From positions 1 to 32,716 of the forward strand of contig CACZAY010000043.1 in assembly GCA_902779265.1 (NCBI GenBank): DNA of 32,716 nt. Reading direction: 5' to 3'. Source of the DNA: an uncultured Bacteroidales bacterium. Its GTDB lineage: Bacteria > Bacteroidota > Bacteroidia > Bacteroidales > UBA3663. Below, piece by piece: positions 1 to 7,944 of the stretch (within the stretch, counting starts at the first letter, position 1; every line of letters starts with the position of its first letter). The notes under the pieces are model-generated. The model was not told the origin of the DNA and did not search any database. It saw only the letters and a program-made list of their open reading frames with translations. Position numbers and translations under genes: made by a program.

Positions 1-116
1 TCCTCGATGCGCGAGGGGTAGGAGAACTCCGTTCCACGGTCGGTGAGGATGACCGGGAAGAGTCTCGTGAACAGCTCGTGCCCGAGCTCCGCGTAGAGCC
101 TGTCGAACACCGCGAA
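1..116 (-). mobile_element. IS30-type transposase fragment (window edge)
   Basis: Read on the minus strand, bases 116 to 3 encode a continuous peptide containing FDRLYAELG, LFPVILTDRGTEF and SYPSRIE. This is the catalytic-core signature of IS30-family transposases, where the D of LTDRGTEF is the second Asp of the DDE triad. Only about 38 residues are visible; the rest lies beyond base 1. The fragment runs head-on into the ketosynthase-like gene, whose N-terminal part is missing. This suggests an IS insertion or a contig joined at an IS. The exact junction, somewhere around 105-130, cannot be fixed by eye, and no terminal inverted repeat or target duplication was identified. Confidence 0.7.
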
Positions 117-1007
117 CCGTTCGTGCGTGCCATCGACCCCGACTTCCGCGACTATGTGTCGCCGGTTGAAGGCCGTCGCATGGGCAAACTGATGAAAAGG
201 GCATTGGCCACATCGCTCAAGACGTTGCGCGAGTGCGAAATCGACCAGCCGGATGCCATCGTGACGGGTACGGGATTGGGCAGCGTGGAGAGCACCGAGG
301 CGTTCCTGCTCGACCTCTGCCAGAACGGCGAACAGCTCCTGAAGCCGACCCATTTCATGCAATCGACGCACAACACCATCGGCTCGCTCGTGGCCATCCA
401 GACCAAGACGCACGGCTACAATGCGACCTACAGCCACGGCACAATCAGTTTCGAGAGTGCTTTGGCCGATGCTTATCTGCAACTGCGTGTGGGTGACATC
501 GGCAACGCGCTGGTGCTGGGTCAGGACGTGACGACCGAACGCTATTTCCACCTGCTCGAACTCATCGACTATGTGGGCAACGGCATGGACGGCGCGTGCG
601 GCGAGGCATCGGTGGCGGCTATGCTTATGGCCGATGCATCGGACGAAAAGACCCTGTGCGAACTTGCCGGCGTGAAGCTGCTGCATCGGCCGACGACCGA
701 CGACTGGCAACGTGCGCTGGAGCAGCTCGGCGTTCTGTCCGATGGGGCATTGGCCGACGACATCGTGGTGATGAGCGGCGAGAACGGCCATCCGAAAAAT
801 GATGAACTTTATGGCCAATGGCTCAGCCGTTTCGCACCGAAAAACCGCGTAGTGAGCTACAAACGATGGTTCGGCGAGTGTTTTTCGGCCTCGGCCCTCG
901 GATTCTACGCCGCTGCGCACTGGATTCACGCCGACCGCGCGCGCTACGTGATATTGTTGAACATCGGTCGCGAAGGTTCGTCGGCCATAACCCTCTTGAA
1001 ACGATGA
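78..1007 (+). CDS. Beta-ketoacyl synthase-like chain-length factor, 5'-truncated (aryl polyene cluster)
   Basis: The protein resembles the N-terminal-like ketoacyl-synthase family (Ketoacyl-synt_2) found in aryl polyene/flexirubin clusters. Recognisable blocks are SPVEGRRMGK, DAIVTGTGLGSVEST, FMQSTHNTIGS, SFESALADA, SGENGHPKND and FGECFSASALG. The catalytic Cys of a true ketosynthase is not at the expected place (SFESA instead), so it may be the chain-length-factor partner of a KS/CLF pair (ApeC-like). The frame stays open to base 1, but upstream of about base 117 it is antisense to an IS30 transposase fragment. The GTG at 78 is therefore not the native start, and roughly 30-40 native residues are lost. 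It overlaps the next gene by ATGA, indicating translational coupling. Family call good; CLF role inferred. Confidence 0.8.
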   Translation: MPELRVEPVEHREPFVRAIDPDFRDYVSPVEGRRMGKLMKRALATSLKTLRECEIDQPDAIVTGTGLGSVESTEAFLLDLCQNGEQLLKPTHFMQSTHNTIGSLVAIQTKTHGYNATYSHGTISFESALADAYLQLRVGDIGNALVLGQDVTTERYFHLLELIDYVGNGMDGACGEASVAAMLMADASDEKTLCELAGVKLLHRPTTDDWQRALEQLGVLSDGALADDIVVMSGENGHPKNDELYGQWLSRFAPKNRVVSYKRWFGECFSASALGFYAAAHWIHADRARYVILLNIGREGSSAITLLKR

Positions 1008-1357
1008 AGCTGCTTTTGCTCTGCCTCCTTCAGTCGATGCTGCTGGCCGTCGGACAGGTCTTCCTGAAGCTGGCCACGCACGAACTGCAGCCCTTCGGGT
1101 GGCATTGGACGTACTGGCGCAGTGTGCTGCTGAATGTGCCATTGGCCATGATGGGCTTGTGCTACGGCGCGGCCGGCCTCCTGTGGCTGTGGATCGTGAA
1201 GCACTATCCGCTCAGCCAGGCCTATCCGCTCACGAGCCTGAGTTTCGTGTTCGGCATCCTGTTGGCCATCATCCTGCTGGGCGAACGCGTCTCGGTGTGG
1301 GGCTGGCTCGGCGTGGTCTGCATCGTGGCCGGCTGTATGCTGATTACGTTGAAATAA
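1004..1357 (+). CDS. Small DMT-superfamily (EamA/SMR-like) membrane protein
   Basis: A 117-residue protein with four predicted hydrophobic segments, at about residues 2-20, 33-53, 62-82 and 92-115. It contains the DMT-type pattern of a short polar N-terminal helix (GQVFLKLA) and a closing GERVSVWGWLGVVCIVAGCMLI helix. Small half-size proteins of this superfamily (EmrE, ArnE/ArnF) work as dimers to move drugs or lipid-linked sugars. The ATG at 1004 overlaps the stop of the ketosynthase-like gene (ATGA). This is preferred over the longer frame from 818, which only runs antiparallel through that gene. Its place between fatty-acid-type biosynthetic genes suggests it moves an intermediate or lipid across the inner membrane; that is inference. 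Confidence 0.72.
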   Translation: MKLLLLCLLQSMLLAVGQVFLKLATHELQPFGWHWTYWRSVLLNVPLAMMGLCYGAAGLLWLWIVKHYPLSQAYPLTSLSFVFGILLAIILLGERVSVWGWLGVVCIVAGCMLITLK

Positions 1358-1367
1358 AAAGTTGATT

Positions 1368-1706
1368 ATGAGTGATTTCTATCAAATAGAGAGTGTCGAG
1401 AACGTAGATGGATTGACCCATGTCACCGTCCGCGTGAACAGCGAGCACGACATCTGCCGCGCCCATTTCCCCTCGAAACCGATCACGCCCGGCGCGATGC
1501 TGATTTCCATCGCCATCGACCTCGTGACCAGCGAAAAGGGTGCCACGACCGATGTGGACGAGTTGAAGAATGTCAAGTTCCTCAGCCCGCACAATCCCGT
1601 TGCGCAGCCCCGCCTCACGTTCGTGTTCGATGCCGCAAAATCGCCCGTCGATGTGTCCGTCATGGCCGATGAGACTGCCATTGCCAAGATGACATTGGTC
1701 ATATAA
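1368..1706 (+). CDS. Hot-dog fold 3-hydroxyacyl-ACP dehydratase (FabZ-like)
   Basis: A 112-residue protein with the FabZ/ApeI signature HFPSKPITPGAML at residues 33-45. The His at residue 33 is the expected catalytic base. The Glu that FabZ carries a few residues later is not in the equivalent position (Ser instead), as I recall for other polyene-cluster dehydratases. It would remove water from 3-hydroxyacyl-ACP during each cycle of polyene extension. I chose the ATG at 1368 over the TTG at 1362 because the alignment-like region starts immediately after it. It lies 10 bases downstream of the membrane-protein gene and 12 upstream of the glycosyltransferase-acyltransferase gene, so it is operonic. 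Confidence 0.78.
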   Translation: MSDFYQIESVENVDGLTHVTVRVNSEHDICRAHFPSKPITPGAMLISIAIDLVTSEKGATTDVDELKNVKFLSPHNPVAQPRLTFVFDAAKSPVDVSVMADETAIAKMTLVI

Positions 1707-1718
1707 AAAAGTAAAGAA

Positions 1719-3206
1719 ATGTCCGATTGCCTCGCATTTTTCCGCCGCACGCGCACGTGTGCCATCGTTCCGACCTACAACAATGCCGGGACGGTGCTCG
1801 ACGTGATTGGCCGGTTGCGTCCGTTTGTGGCCGATGTCATTGTCGTCAACGACGGTTCGACCGACGACACCGCGCGGCTGTTGGCTACGTTGGCCGACGA
1901 CGCATCGGTCACGGTGGTCAGCTACGCGAAAAATCGGGGCAAGGGACACGCGCTAAAGGTCGGTTTCCGCACCGCCATCGAACGCGGCTTCGACTACGCG
2001 ATTACCATCGACAGCGACGGCCAGCACTTCCCCGAAGACCTGCCGCTTTTTGCCGATGCGATGGCCGCCAATCCGGGTGCGCTGCTCGTCGGCCGACGCA
2101 CATTGGCCGCAACCAACATGCCCGGCAAGAACACCTTCGCCAACTATTTCTCGAACTTCTGGTTCATGGTGCAGACGTGGCAGTATCTGCCCGACACGCA
2201 GACGGGCTACCGCGTCTATCCGTTGCATCGGCTGTGCGGATTGCGTTGGCTCACAAGTCGTTATGAAGCCGAACTGGAACTGCTCGTGCTCGCGGCGTGG
2301 AGGGGAGTGGCATTGGCCAATGTCCCGATCCGCGTCTATTATGCACCGCGCGGCGAACGAGTGAGCCACTTCCGGCCGGTGTGGGATTTCGCGCGCATCT
2401 CGTTGCTCAACTGCGTGCTGTGCGTGCTCTGCATCTGCTTCGGCTGGTGGTCCATCGTGTGGCATCGTGTGTGGGACAGTCGCATCGACCGTAAAATCCT
2501 TACTTTCAGTTTCTTGGCCTATGCGCTTATCTCCGCGCTCCTGTGGCCGCTGCTCATCCTGAACGCGATGCGGCTGATGCGCCTGAAGAGCGAAGGTGCG
2601 AAAATGTGGTATCGACGCCGTCTGAGCCGCTATTTCGGACACTTGCTGCACGCCATTCCGCGCGTCGATGTGGCGGTCGAGAATCCCCACGGCGAGACGT
2701 TCGAGCGGCCTTGCATCATCGTGGCCAACCATCAGTCGCACATCGATTTGCTCTCGATCCTGTCGCTCTCGCCGCGCATCGTCGCCCTGACCAACCTTTG
2801 GGTCTGGAACTTTCCGATCTACAAGCCCGTGCTGCGCTATCTGGAGTATTATCCCGCGACCGAGGGGCTTGAAAGCAGCGTCGAACACCTCGCCACGCTC
2901 ACGGCGCGCAACTATTCGATTGTGATTTTCCCCGAGGGCACGCGCTCGGCCGACTGCACGATTCTGAAGTTCCATCGCGGCGCATTCTATTTGGCCGAGA
3001 AACTGGGCTGCGACATCGTTCCCGTCTATCTCGATGGCCCTGGCCGCGTCCTGCCCAAGACCGACCTGACGCTGCGTCCCGGCCGTGTGACGATCCGCAT
3101 TGGCCAACGCATTTCGGCCGATGACACCTCGATGGGCACGAACTACCGCGAGAAGACGCGCGCGTGGCACAGACATTACGTCGAGAAATTCGACGTAATG
3201 AGTTAA
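1719..3206 (+). CDS. Fused family 2 glycosyltransferase / lysophospholipid acyltransferase
   Basis: This 495-residue protein joins two enzymes. Residues about 12-220 are a dolichol-phosphate-mannose-synthase-like GT2 domain (AIVPTYNNAG, VIVVNDGSTDDT, NRGKGHALK, ITIDSDGQHFPED). One or two membrane segments follow around 225-290. Residues about 325-470 are a PlsC-type acyltransferase with NHQSHIDLL (His 338, the HX4D catalytic motif) and IFPEGTRS near 404-411. Such GT-AT fusions are characteristic of aryl polyene clusters and are thought to add a sugar and an acyl chain to the polyene, anchoring it in the outer membrane. The ATG at 1719 is 12 bases after the dehydratase stop. Domain calls are firm; the substrate is inferred. 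Confidence 0.85.
   Translation: MSDCLAFFRRTRTCAIVPTYNNAGTVLDVIGRLRPFVADVIVVNDGSTDDTARLLATLADDASVTVVSYAKNRGKGHALKVGFRTAIERGFDYAITIDSDGQHFPEDLPLFADAMAANPGALLVGRRTLAATNMPGKNTFANYFSNFWFMVQTWQYLPDTQTGYRVYPLHRLCGLRWLTSRYEAELELLVLAAWRGVALANVPIRVYYAPRGERVSHFRPVWDFARISLLNCVLCVLCICFGWWSIVWHRVWDSRIDRKILTFSFLAYALISALLWPLLILNAMRLMRLKSEGAKMWYRRRLSRYFGHLLHAIPRVDVAVENPHGETFERPCIIVANHQSHIDLLSILSLSPRIVALTNLWVWNFPIYKPVLRYLEYYPATEGLESSVEHLATLTARNYSIVIFPEGTRSADCTILKFHRGAFYLAEKLGCDIVPVYLDGPGRVLPKTDLTLRPGRVTIRIGQRISADDTSMGTNYREKTRAWHRHYVEKFDVMS
2311..2322. repeat. Perfect 12-bp palindrome CATTGGCCAATG (intragenic)
   Basis: One of five perfect copies of the full palindrome in the window, here inside the glycosyltransferase domain, encoding part of VALANV. 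Confidence 0.85.
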
Positions 3207-3311
3207 AAAACAAGAATTAAGAAATAAGAGTTGGAAGTTTGCGACCGATGTATAAAAGAAAGATGAAGATATGGCTAATGCGATTCCTTGCCGACATGGG
3301 CAGGAAACTTT

Positions 3312-3345
3312 CCACCTCCCCTCGGGGAGGACGGGTGGGGGTCTT
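3312..3345 (+). repeat. REP-like GC-rich palindromic repeat, copy A
   Basis: This copy is centred on CCTCCCCTCGGGGAGG, followed by ACGG and GGGGTCTT, then a long T-rich run to about 3360. An inverted near-copy lies at 5144-5180. With the T-run it could act as a terminator for the upstream gene that stops at 3206. It occupies the place where the N-terminal coding part of the following esterase should be. Confidence 0.65.
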
Positions 3346-3389
3346 TTTTCTTTTTTTTATTTTGTCGTTTTCTTCTCTTTTCGCCGCCC

Positions 3390-4019
3390 AGCCGGGGCAT
3401 TTCGGCCTATGTGCTTCGCTACCGCGTGCAGGGCGGATTCGCTTTCGCGTCGGGCATCCGTCACATCGTGCGCGGACATCAGTATCCCGATGCGCAAGAG
3501 GACCTGCAGCAGGCCATCCTTTGGTTGCGCGACAATGCAGACAGCCTCGGCATCGACCCGAACCGCATCGGCGCGATGGGCTTTTCGGCGGGCGGTCATC
3601 TGGTGGCCTCGGTCGGGGCATTGGCCGATAGCGCAAGCCGACCCGACTTTGTCGTGCCGATTTATCCCGTGGTGACGTTGCGGCAGCGCGATTACGTGCA
3701 CCGACGCAGCCGACGTGCCCTGTTGGGTGAATATCGCCGATGGAGCCGGCTTTGGCGCGACAGCCTTTCGCTCGAAAATCATGTGCCGGACGACATGCCG
3801 CCCGTGTTTTTGGCCAACTGCAAGGACGACCCCATCGTCCACTACCACAACAGCGAACTGCTCGATTCGGCCTTGACGGCGAGGGGCATCGGCCATAATT
3901 ATCTGCAATTTGAGCACGGCGGACACGGTTTCGGTGCCGACAGTGCAAAGGCCGGCGCGGAGGCCATCGTCTGGAAAAATGAATTCTTAAACTGGTTGAA
4001 AGATGTGCAAATTCGATGA
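3390..4019 (+). pseudogene. 5'-deleted alpha/beta hydrolase (BD-FAE/acetyl-esterase type)
   Basis: The recognisable hydrolase starts abruptly at GISAYVLRYRV (about 3393). It continues through YPDAQEDLQQAI, SLGIDPNRIG, GFSAGGHL (the nucleophile Ser), a C-terminal Asp region (NCKDDPIVHYHNS) and the His (HGGHGFG). Family members normally carry a signal peptide and a CPGGGY/HGGG oxyanion-hole block 40-100 residues upstream. Here that region is absent: only about 180 bases separate it from the preceding gene, and these hold a GC-rich repeat and a T-run. The open frame from 3288 gives a low-complexity Phe-rich start, and a signal-peptide-like stretch (ILSFSSLFAA) sits in a different frame. I read this as an inactivated remnant. 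A short secreted variant cannot be excluded. Confidence 0.65.
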
Positions 4020-5142
4020 TATACGTCCCTATCGCGAGGACGAGATTCCCGCTGCGATGCAACGCATTGCGGCCCATGAACTGTTCCCGAAGTTGGCCGA
4101 TTTCGTCTTTCCCGACCGCGATGTGGCCGATGTGAGCCGCATGGTCGCCTCATTGACCACGGTGGCCGACTTCCAGCACCGCGTGATGAACGAGTTCAAC
4201 CATCAGGTCATCCGACGCAGCATCAGCGAGTTTTCGTTCGACGGGTTGAACCGCATCGACCGCAACGAGGCATACCTCTACGTGAGCAACCACCGCGACA
4301 TCGTGCTCGACAGCAGCCTGTTGCAGACGGTGTTGCATGAAAACGGCTTCGACACGACCGAAATCACCTTCGGCGCGAACCTCATGCAGGGGCAGCTGGT
4401 CATCGACATCGGCAAGTCGAACAAGATGTTCCGTGTGGAGCGCGGAGCCACGCCCAAGGAGTTCTACCGCCTTTCGTCGCACCTGTCGGACTATATCCGC
4501 GAGACCATCCGCGAGGGGCGCAGCGTGTGGATTGCGCAACGCAACGGCCGTACCAAAGACGGCAACGACCGCACCGACCAGGGCATCATCAAGATGTTCT
4601 CGATGAGCGGGTCGGACGACAAGATTGAGTCATTGGCCGAACTTCACATTCTGCCCGTCAGCGTGTCGTACGAGTGGGAGTCGTGCGATGTCGAGAAGGC
4701 CATCGAACGCTATTGCCGCGAACGCGACGGCCGCTACGTGAAGCAGCCCGGCGAGGATATCCGCAGCATCCTGAAGGGCATCATGCAGCCGAAGGGACGC
4801 GTGCATTTCGAGATTTGTCCGCCCATCGAGCCGCCCGAACTGATGGCCTTCCAGAACCGCACGCAGAACGAATATCACCTGCAGGTGGCGCGCCTCATCG
4901 ACCGCCGCATCTGCGCGCACTACAAGCTGTGGCCGAACAACTACATCGCGCACGACCGGCTCTATGGCCAGACGACCTACCGCCGCCAGTACGACGACGT
5001 GCAGAAAGCTGCGTTCGATGCCCGCGTAGAGGTTCTGCTGGAGCGCGCAAGGCAGTTGTTGGCCGATGATTTCGATGCAGACCGTCTGGTCGAGATGTTC
5101 CTCGAAATTTACGCTAACCCGGTGAATAACAAGCAGTATTAA
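4003..5142 (+). CDS. PlsC-like glycerol-3-phosphate/lysophospholipid acyltransferase family protein
   Basis: A 379-residue protein with an acyltransferase core. It has YLYVSNHRDIVLDSSLL (His 97, HX4D motif), a substrate-binding stretch MFRVERGATPKEFY, and WIAQRNGRTKDG in the position of the usual FPEGTRS motif. The C-terminal third is helical and charged, without clear membrane segments. It overlaps the esterase remnant by 17 bases and ends just before a GC-rich inverted repeat. In the cluster it may acylate the glycosylated polyene or a lipid acceptor. The long C-terminal extension matches glycerol-3-phosphate acyltransferase-type family members in Bacteroidota. Activity likely; exact substrate unknown. 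Confidence 0.75.
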   Translation: MCKFDDIRPYREDEIPAAMQRIAAHELFPKLADFVFPDRDVADVSRMVASLTTVADFQHRVMNEFNHQVIRRSISEFSFDGLNRIDRNEAYLYVSNHRDIVLDSSLLQTVLHENGFDTTEITFGANLMQGQLVIDIGKSNKMFRVERGATPKEFYRLSSHLSDYIRETIREGRSVWIAQRNGRTKDGNDRTDQGIIKMFSMSGSDDKIESLAELHILPVSVSYEWESCDVEKAIERYCRERDGRYVKQPGEDIRSILKGIMQPKGRVHFEICPPIEPPELMAFQNRTQNEYHLQVARLIDRRICAHYKLWPNNYIAHDRLYGQTTYRRQYDDVQKAAFDARVEVLLERARQLLADDFDADRLVEMFLEIYANPVNNKQY

Positions 5143-5143
5143 G

Positions 5144-5180
5144 AAGACCCCTTCCGTCCTCCCCGAGGGGAGAGGTGCGG
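5144..5180 (-). repeat. REP-like GC-rich palindromic repeat, copy B (inverted)
   Basis: The reverse complement shares GCACCT, TCCCCTCGGGGAGGACGG and GGGGTCTT with copy A at 3312-3345. It begins two bases after the acyltransferase stop. The pair brackets the esterase remnant and the acyltransferase in opposite orientation. Confidence 0.65.
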
Positions 5181-5205
5181 TTTGAATTGGTCTATAATAT
5201 TTAGA

Positions 5206-5224
5206 ATTTAATATTTAATATTTT
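5206..5224 (+). repeat. 19-bp AT-only inverted repeat, left arm
   Basis: ATTTAATATTTAATATTTT, whose exact reverse complement is at 7596-7614. It overlaps the first two bases of the TTG start codon of the exporter gene. Confidence 0.7.
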
Positions 5225-7616
5225 GGAAAAATATTTCCTCCTTTTCCACGATTGGGTCCAATGTCACCGACGAATGGCATTGGCCGCGCTCACGCTCTTT
5301 CTGGCCGTGTGCGTCGCGCTCGTCGCGCGGCTCGATTTCAAGGAGGATATCACCGATTTCCTGCCCGTCGATGAGCATTACCGCCGCTCGATGCAGGTCT
5401 ATCAGGAGGTCGCATCGGCCAACAAGATAGTGCTCCAGTTCCGCTCGGACGAGGGCATGGACAGCATCATCGCGGGCGTCGAGCGTTTCGGCGCGGAATT
5501 GCCCAAACATGACACAATCGGTTGGGTGCGAGCCTTCGAGCCGCAGATGGACATGACCGTCGCATTGGACGTGGCCGAGTTCGTTTACAGCCATTTGCCC
5601 TACCTGCTCGACGAGGCCGACTACGCCCGCATGGATTCGCTTTTGGCCGATGCCGATTTCGCGCCGCGCCGTCTCGCGTGGATTGAGCAGCAGCTCACCT
5701 CGATGACAGGCTCGTTCATGCAGCTGATGTTGCAGCTCGACCCGATGGGCATGGGAAATCGCGTAGCGGCGCATCTGCGTGATTTTCAGCCGGAAATGTC
5801 GTGGGTGCAGCACGACGGTTATCTCTTTACGGCCGATAGCGCGTGCTGTCTCGTCACCATCGACAGCCCCTTCGGCAGCAGCGAATCGGACATGAACGGG
5901 CGGCTCGTCGAAATGCTCACCAGTGTGGCCGATGCCTCTCTGCCCGACGGCGTTACGATGCGGCCGACGGGTGCGCCGGTGATTGCTGCCGGCAACGCTA
6001 CGCAGATTCGCCGTGACACGGTTTTGTCGCTTTCCGTCTCGGTCGTGCTGATTCTGGCCCTGCTGCTCTGGGCGTTCCGAAGTCTGCGTTCATTGTGGTA
6101 CATTGTGCTCTCCACGTCGTTCGGATTCCTCGTCGCATTGGCCGCCATCTCGCTCATGGGACAGAGTCTGTCGCTCATCGTGCTCGGCATCGCGTCCATC
6201 ATTGTCGGCATCGCGGTGAACTATCCGCTGCACTTCGCGTGCCACAGCCAGGAGGTGGGCGAGGGGCGACGCACATTGGCCGAACTCATCAAACCGCTGC
6301 TCGTGGGCAACGTGACCACCGTGGCAGCCTTCATGACGCTCGTTCCGCTCAAGGCCGAAGCCATCCGCCAACTCGGCCTTTTCAGCGCGCTGATGCTGGT
6401 CGGCACCATCCTTTTCGTGCTCGTCGTGATGCCGCATCTGCGGCCGGTGAAGGGTCGGGTTATGGCCGATGGAGCTGCATTGGCCGATACACGGAAAAGA
6501 ATCGTCGGCGAGGCTGTCGTGAAAAGTCCGTTCTCGCTGATAATCATCGCGTTGCTGACCGCATTCTTCGGCTGGTTCAGCCTCCAGACGACGTTCGACA
6601 GCGATGTGTCGCACCTCAATTTTATGACCGATGAGCAGCGCGCGGACATGTCGCAGCTCGCCTCCATGCAGGGACAGAGCGACGGTGTGACGGTCTATCT
6701 GCCGGCCACCCAGACCGCGATGGAGGCGATGCGGCCGATGCTCGACAGCCTGTGGCGCGCGGGTGAGATATTGGCCGAAAAGAACGCCTCGTTCCTCTTC
6801 CCGTCGGCCGAAAAACAGCGCGAACGGCTGCAACTCTGGCACGACTTCTGGCAGACGCACAACTACCACATCTTCCTTTCGCAGGCGCGCGATGCGGGCT
6901 TCAGCGAAGAGGCGTTCGAGCCGTTCCAGCTGATGGTCGAGATGGAGCACAAGCCATTGGCCTACAGCGACTTCGAGCCGCTCACATCGACCGTGCTGAC
7001 CGGCTACGTCTCGCCCGACGCACTCGTGACGCGCCTCATTGTGGCCGATGCCGATGCAGCCGCCCGCGTGGAATCCGTCCTGCCCGGCAGCTTCGACCTC
7101 ACGTCGCTCAACAGTCGCGTAGCGAACGCCTTGACCGACAATTTCAACTTCATCGGCCTCGCGTGCGCGTGCATCGTGTTCCTCTTCTTGTGGCTCTCTT
7201 TTGGCCGATGGCAATTGGCCGTCATCGCTTTCACGCCGATGGCTGTGGGCTGGATTTGGATTCTCGGGCTGATGCAACTGCTTGGCATCCAATTCAATAT
7301 CGTGAACATCATTCTGGCGACGTTCATCTTCGGACAGGGCGACGACTACACGATTTTCATCACCGAGGGGCTGCTACGCGACTATCGCGAGGGCACCGGA
7401 CGGCGCACGCTCATCGGCTACCAGCGTTCGATTCTGCTGTCGGCCGCCATCATGCTGGTCGGCATCGGCTCGCTCATTCTGGCCAAGCATCCCGCGATGC
7501 ACTCATTGGCCGAAGTCACAATCATCGGCATGGGCGTTGTCGTCATGATGGCGTGGTTGCTGCCGCCGATGATTTTCCATTGGCTATTGAAAATCAAAAT
7601 ATTAAATATTAAATAA
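5223..7616 (+). CDS. MMPL/RND-family lipid exporter
   Basis: A 797-residue inner-membrane protein with the RND/MMPL plan. One N-terminal helix (about 19-37) is followed by a large periplasmic loop, a cluster of helices at about 255-410 (WAFRSLRSLWYIVLSTS, IASIIVGIAVNYPLHF), a second periplasmic loop, and a second cluster at about 650-790. Family motifs include IFGQGDDYTIFITEGLLRD in the second half. MMPL-like exporters are standard in aryl polyene clusters and are proposed to carry the finished polyene lipid towards the outer membrane. The start is a TTG at 5223, chosen because the next in-frame Met (residue 18) would cut into the first helix. The stop falls inside an inverted repeat. Confidence 0.85.
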   Translation: MEKYFLLFHDWVQCHRRMALAALTLFLAVCVALVARLDFKEDITDFLPVDEHYRRSMQVYQEVASANKIVLQFRSDEGMDSIIAGVERFGAELPKHDTIGWVRAFEPQMDMTVALDVAEFVYSHLPYLLDEADYARMDSLLADADFAPRRLAWIEQQLTSMTGSFMQLMLQLDPMGMGNRVAAHLRDFQPEMSWVQHDGYLFTADSACCLVTIDSPFGSSESDMNGRLVEMLTSVADASLPDGVTMRPTGAPVIAAGNATQIRRDTVLSLSVSVVLILALLLWAFRSLRSLWYIVLSTSFGFLVALAAISLMGQSLSLIVLGIASIIVGIAVNYPLHFACHSQEVGEGRRTLAELIKPLLVGNVTTVAAFMTLVPLKAEAIRQLGLFSALMLVGTILFVLVVMPHLRPVKGRVMADGAALADTRKRIVGEAVVKSPFSLIIIALLTAFFGWFSLQTTFDSDVSHLNFMTDEQRADMSQLASMQGQSDGVTVYLPATQTAMEAMRPMLDSLWRAGEILAEKNASFLFPSAEKQRERLQLWHDFWQTHNYHIFLSQARDAGFSEEAFEPFQLMVEMEHKPLAYSDFEPLTSTVLTGYVSPDALVTRLIVADADAAARVESVLPGSFDLTSLNSRVANALTDNFNFIGLACACIVFLFLWLSFGRWQLAVIAFTPMAVGWIWILGLMQLLGIQFNIVNIILATFIFGQGDDYTIFITEGLLRDYREGTGRRTLIGYQRSILLSAAIMLVGIGSLILAKHPAMHSLAEVTIIGMGVVVMMAWLLPPMIFHWLLKIKILNIK
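7596..7614 (-). repeat. 19-bp AT-only inverted repeat, right arm
   Basis: Exact reverse complement of 5206-5224. It encodes the last residues (KILNIK) of the exporter and ends two bases before the end of its stop codon. AT-rich sequence continues to about 7720 with no gene. Confidence 0.7.
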
Positions 7617-7719
7617 TAAATATTAATTCTAATTCTCAACAATTCTGAATGTCAAGAGATTGAATTCTCAAATTCTTGAGATATTCACTAAATTCCGACT
7701 TAAATCATTGATAGATAAT

Positions 7720-7944
7720 ATGAAACAAAAAATCAAAAAACTGCTCGAAGACCAGCTTCCGTTGGTCGATTTGGATTCCGAACGCCTCTACGACGACCTC
7801 GATTCGCTCGGCGTGACCACCATCCTGATGACCTTGTCCGAGGAATTTGACATCGAACTCGACACGCGCGATGCCACGCCGAAGAACCTCCGTAACCTGG
7901 ATGCGCTTGTGGCATTGGTCGAGAAAAAACTGGCCGCAAAATGA
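7720..7944 (+). CDS. Acyl carrier protein
   Basis: A 74-residue acidic helical protein. It carries the phosphopantetheine attachment motif DSLGVT at residues 27-32, with the Ser at 28 as the modified residue, within LYDDLDSLGVTTILMTLSEEFDIEL. It would carry the growing polyene chain. The ATG at 7720 gives normal ACP length; a longer frame from 7660 adds an unlikely N-terminus. The 103-base gap upstream is AT-rich and may contain a secondary promoter, but I see no convincing consensus. Its stop overlaps the ligase start (ATGA at 7941), coupling the carrier to the enzyme that loads it. Confidence 0.85.
   Translation: MKQKIKKLLEDQLPLVDLDSERLYDDLDSLGVTTILMTLSEEFDIELDTRDATPKNLRNLDALVALVEKKLAAK

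Noticed and set aside
1953-3176. 407-residue minus-strand open frame
   Set aside because: Antisense shadow of the GT-acyltransferase fusion; composition biased and without motifs.
3239-3631. Frame starting at 3239 with a signal-peptide-like stretch
   Set aside because: After the hydrophobic part it becomes an Arg/Pro-rich shadow of the esterase frame; kept only as evidence for the disrupted gene.
6090-7292. 400-residue open frame on the minus strand inside the exporter gene
   Set aside because: His/Arg/Glu-rich shadow caused by high-GC codon use; no family motif, while the + strand gene is clear.
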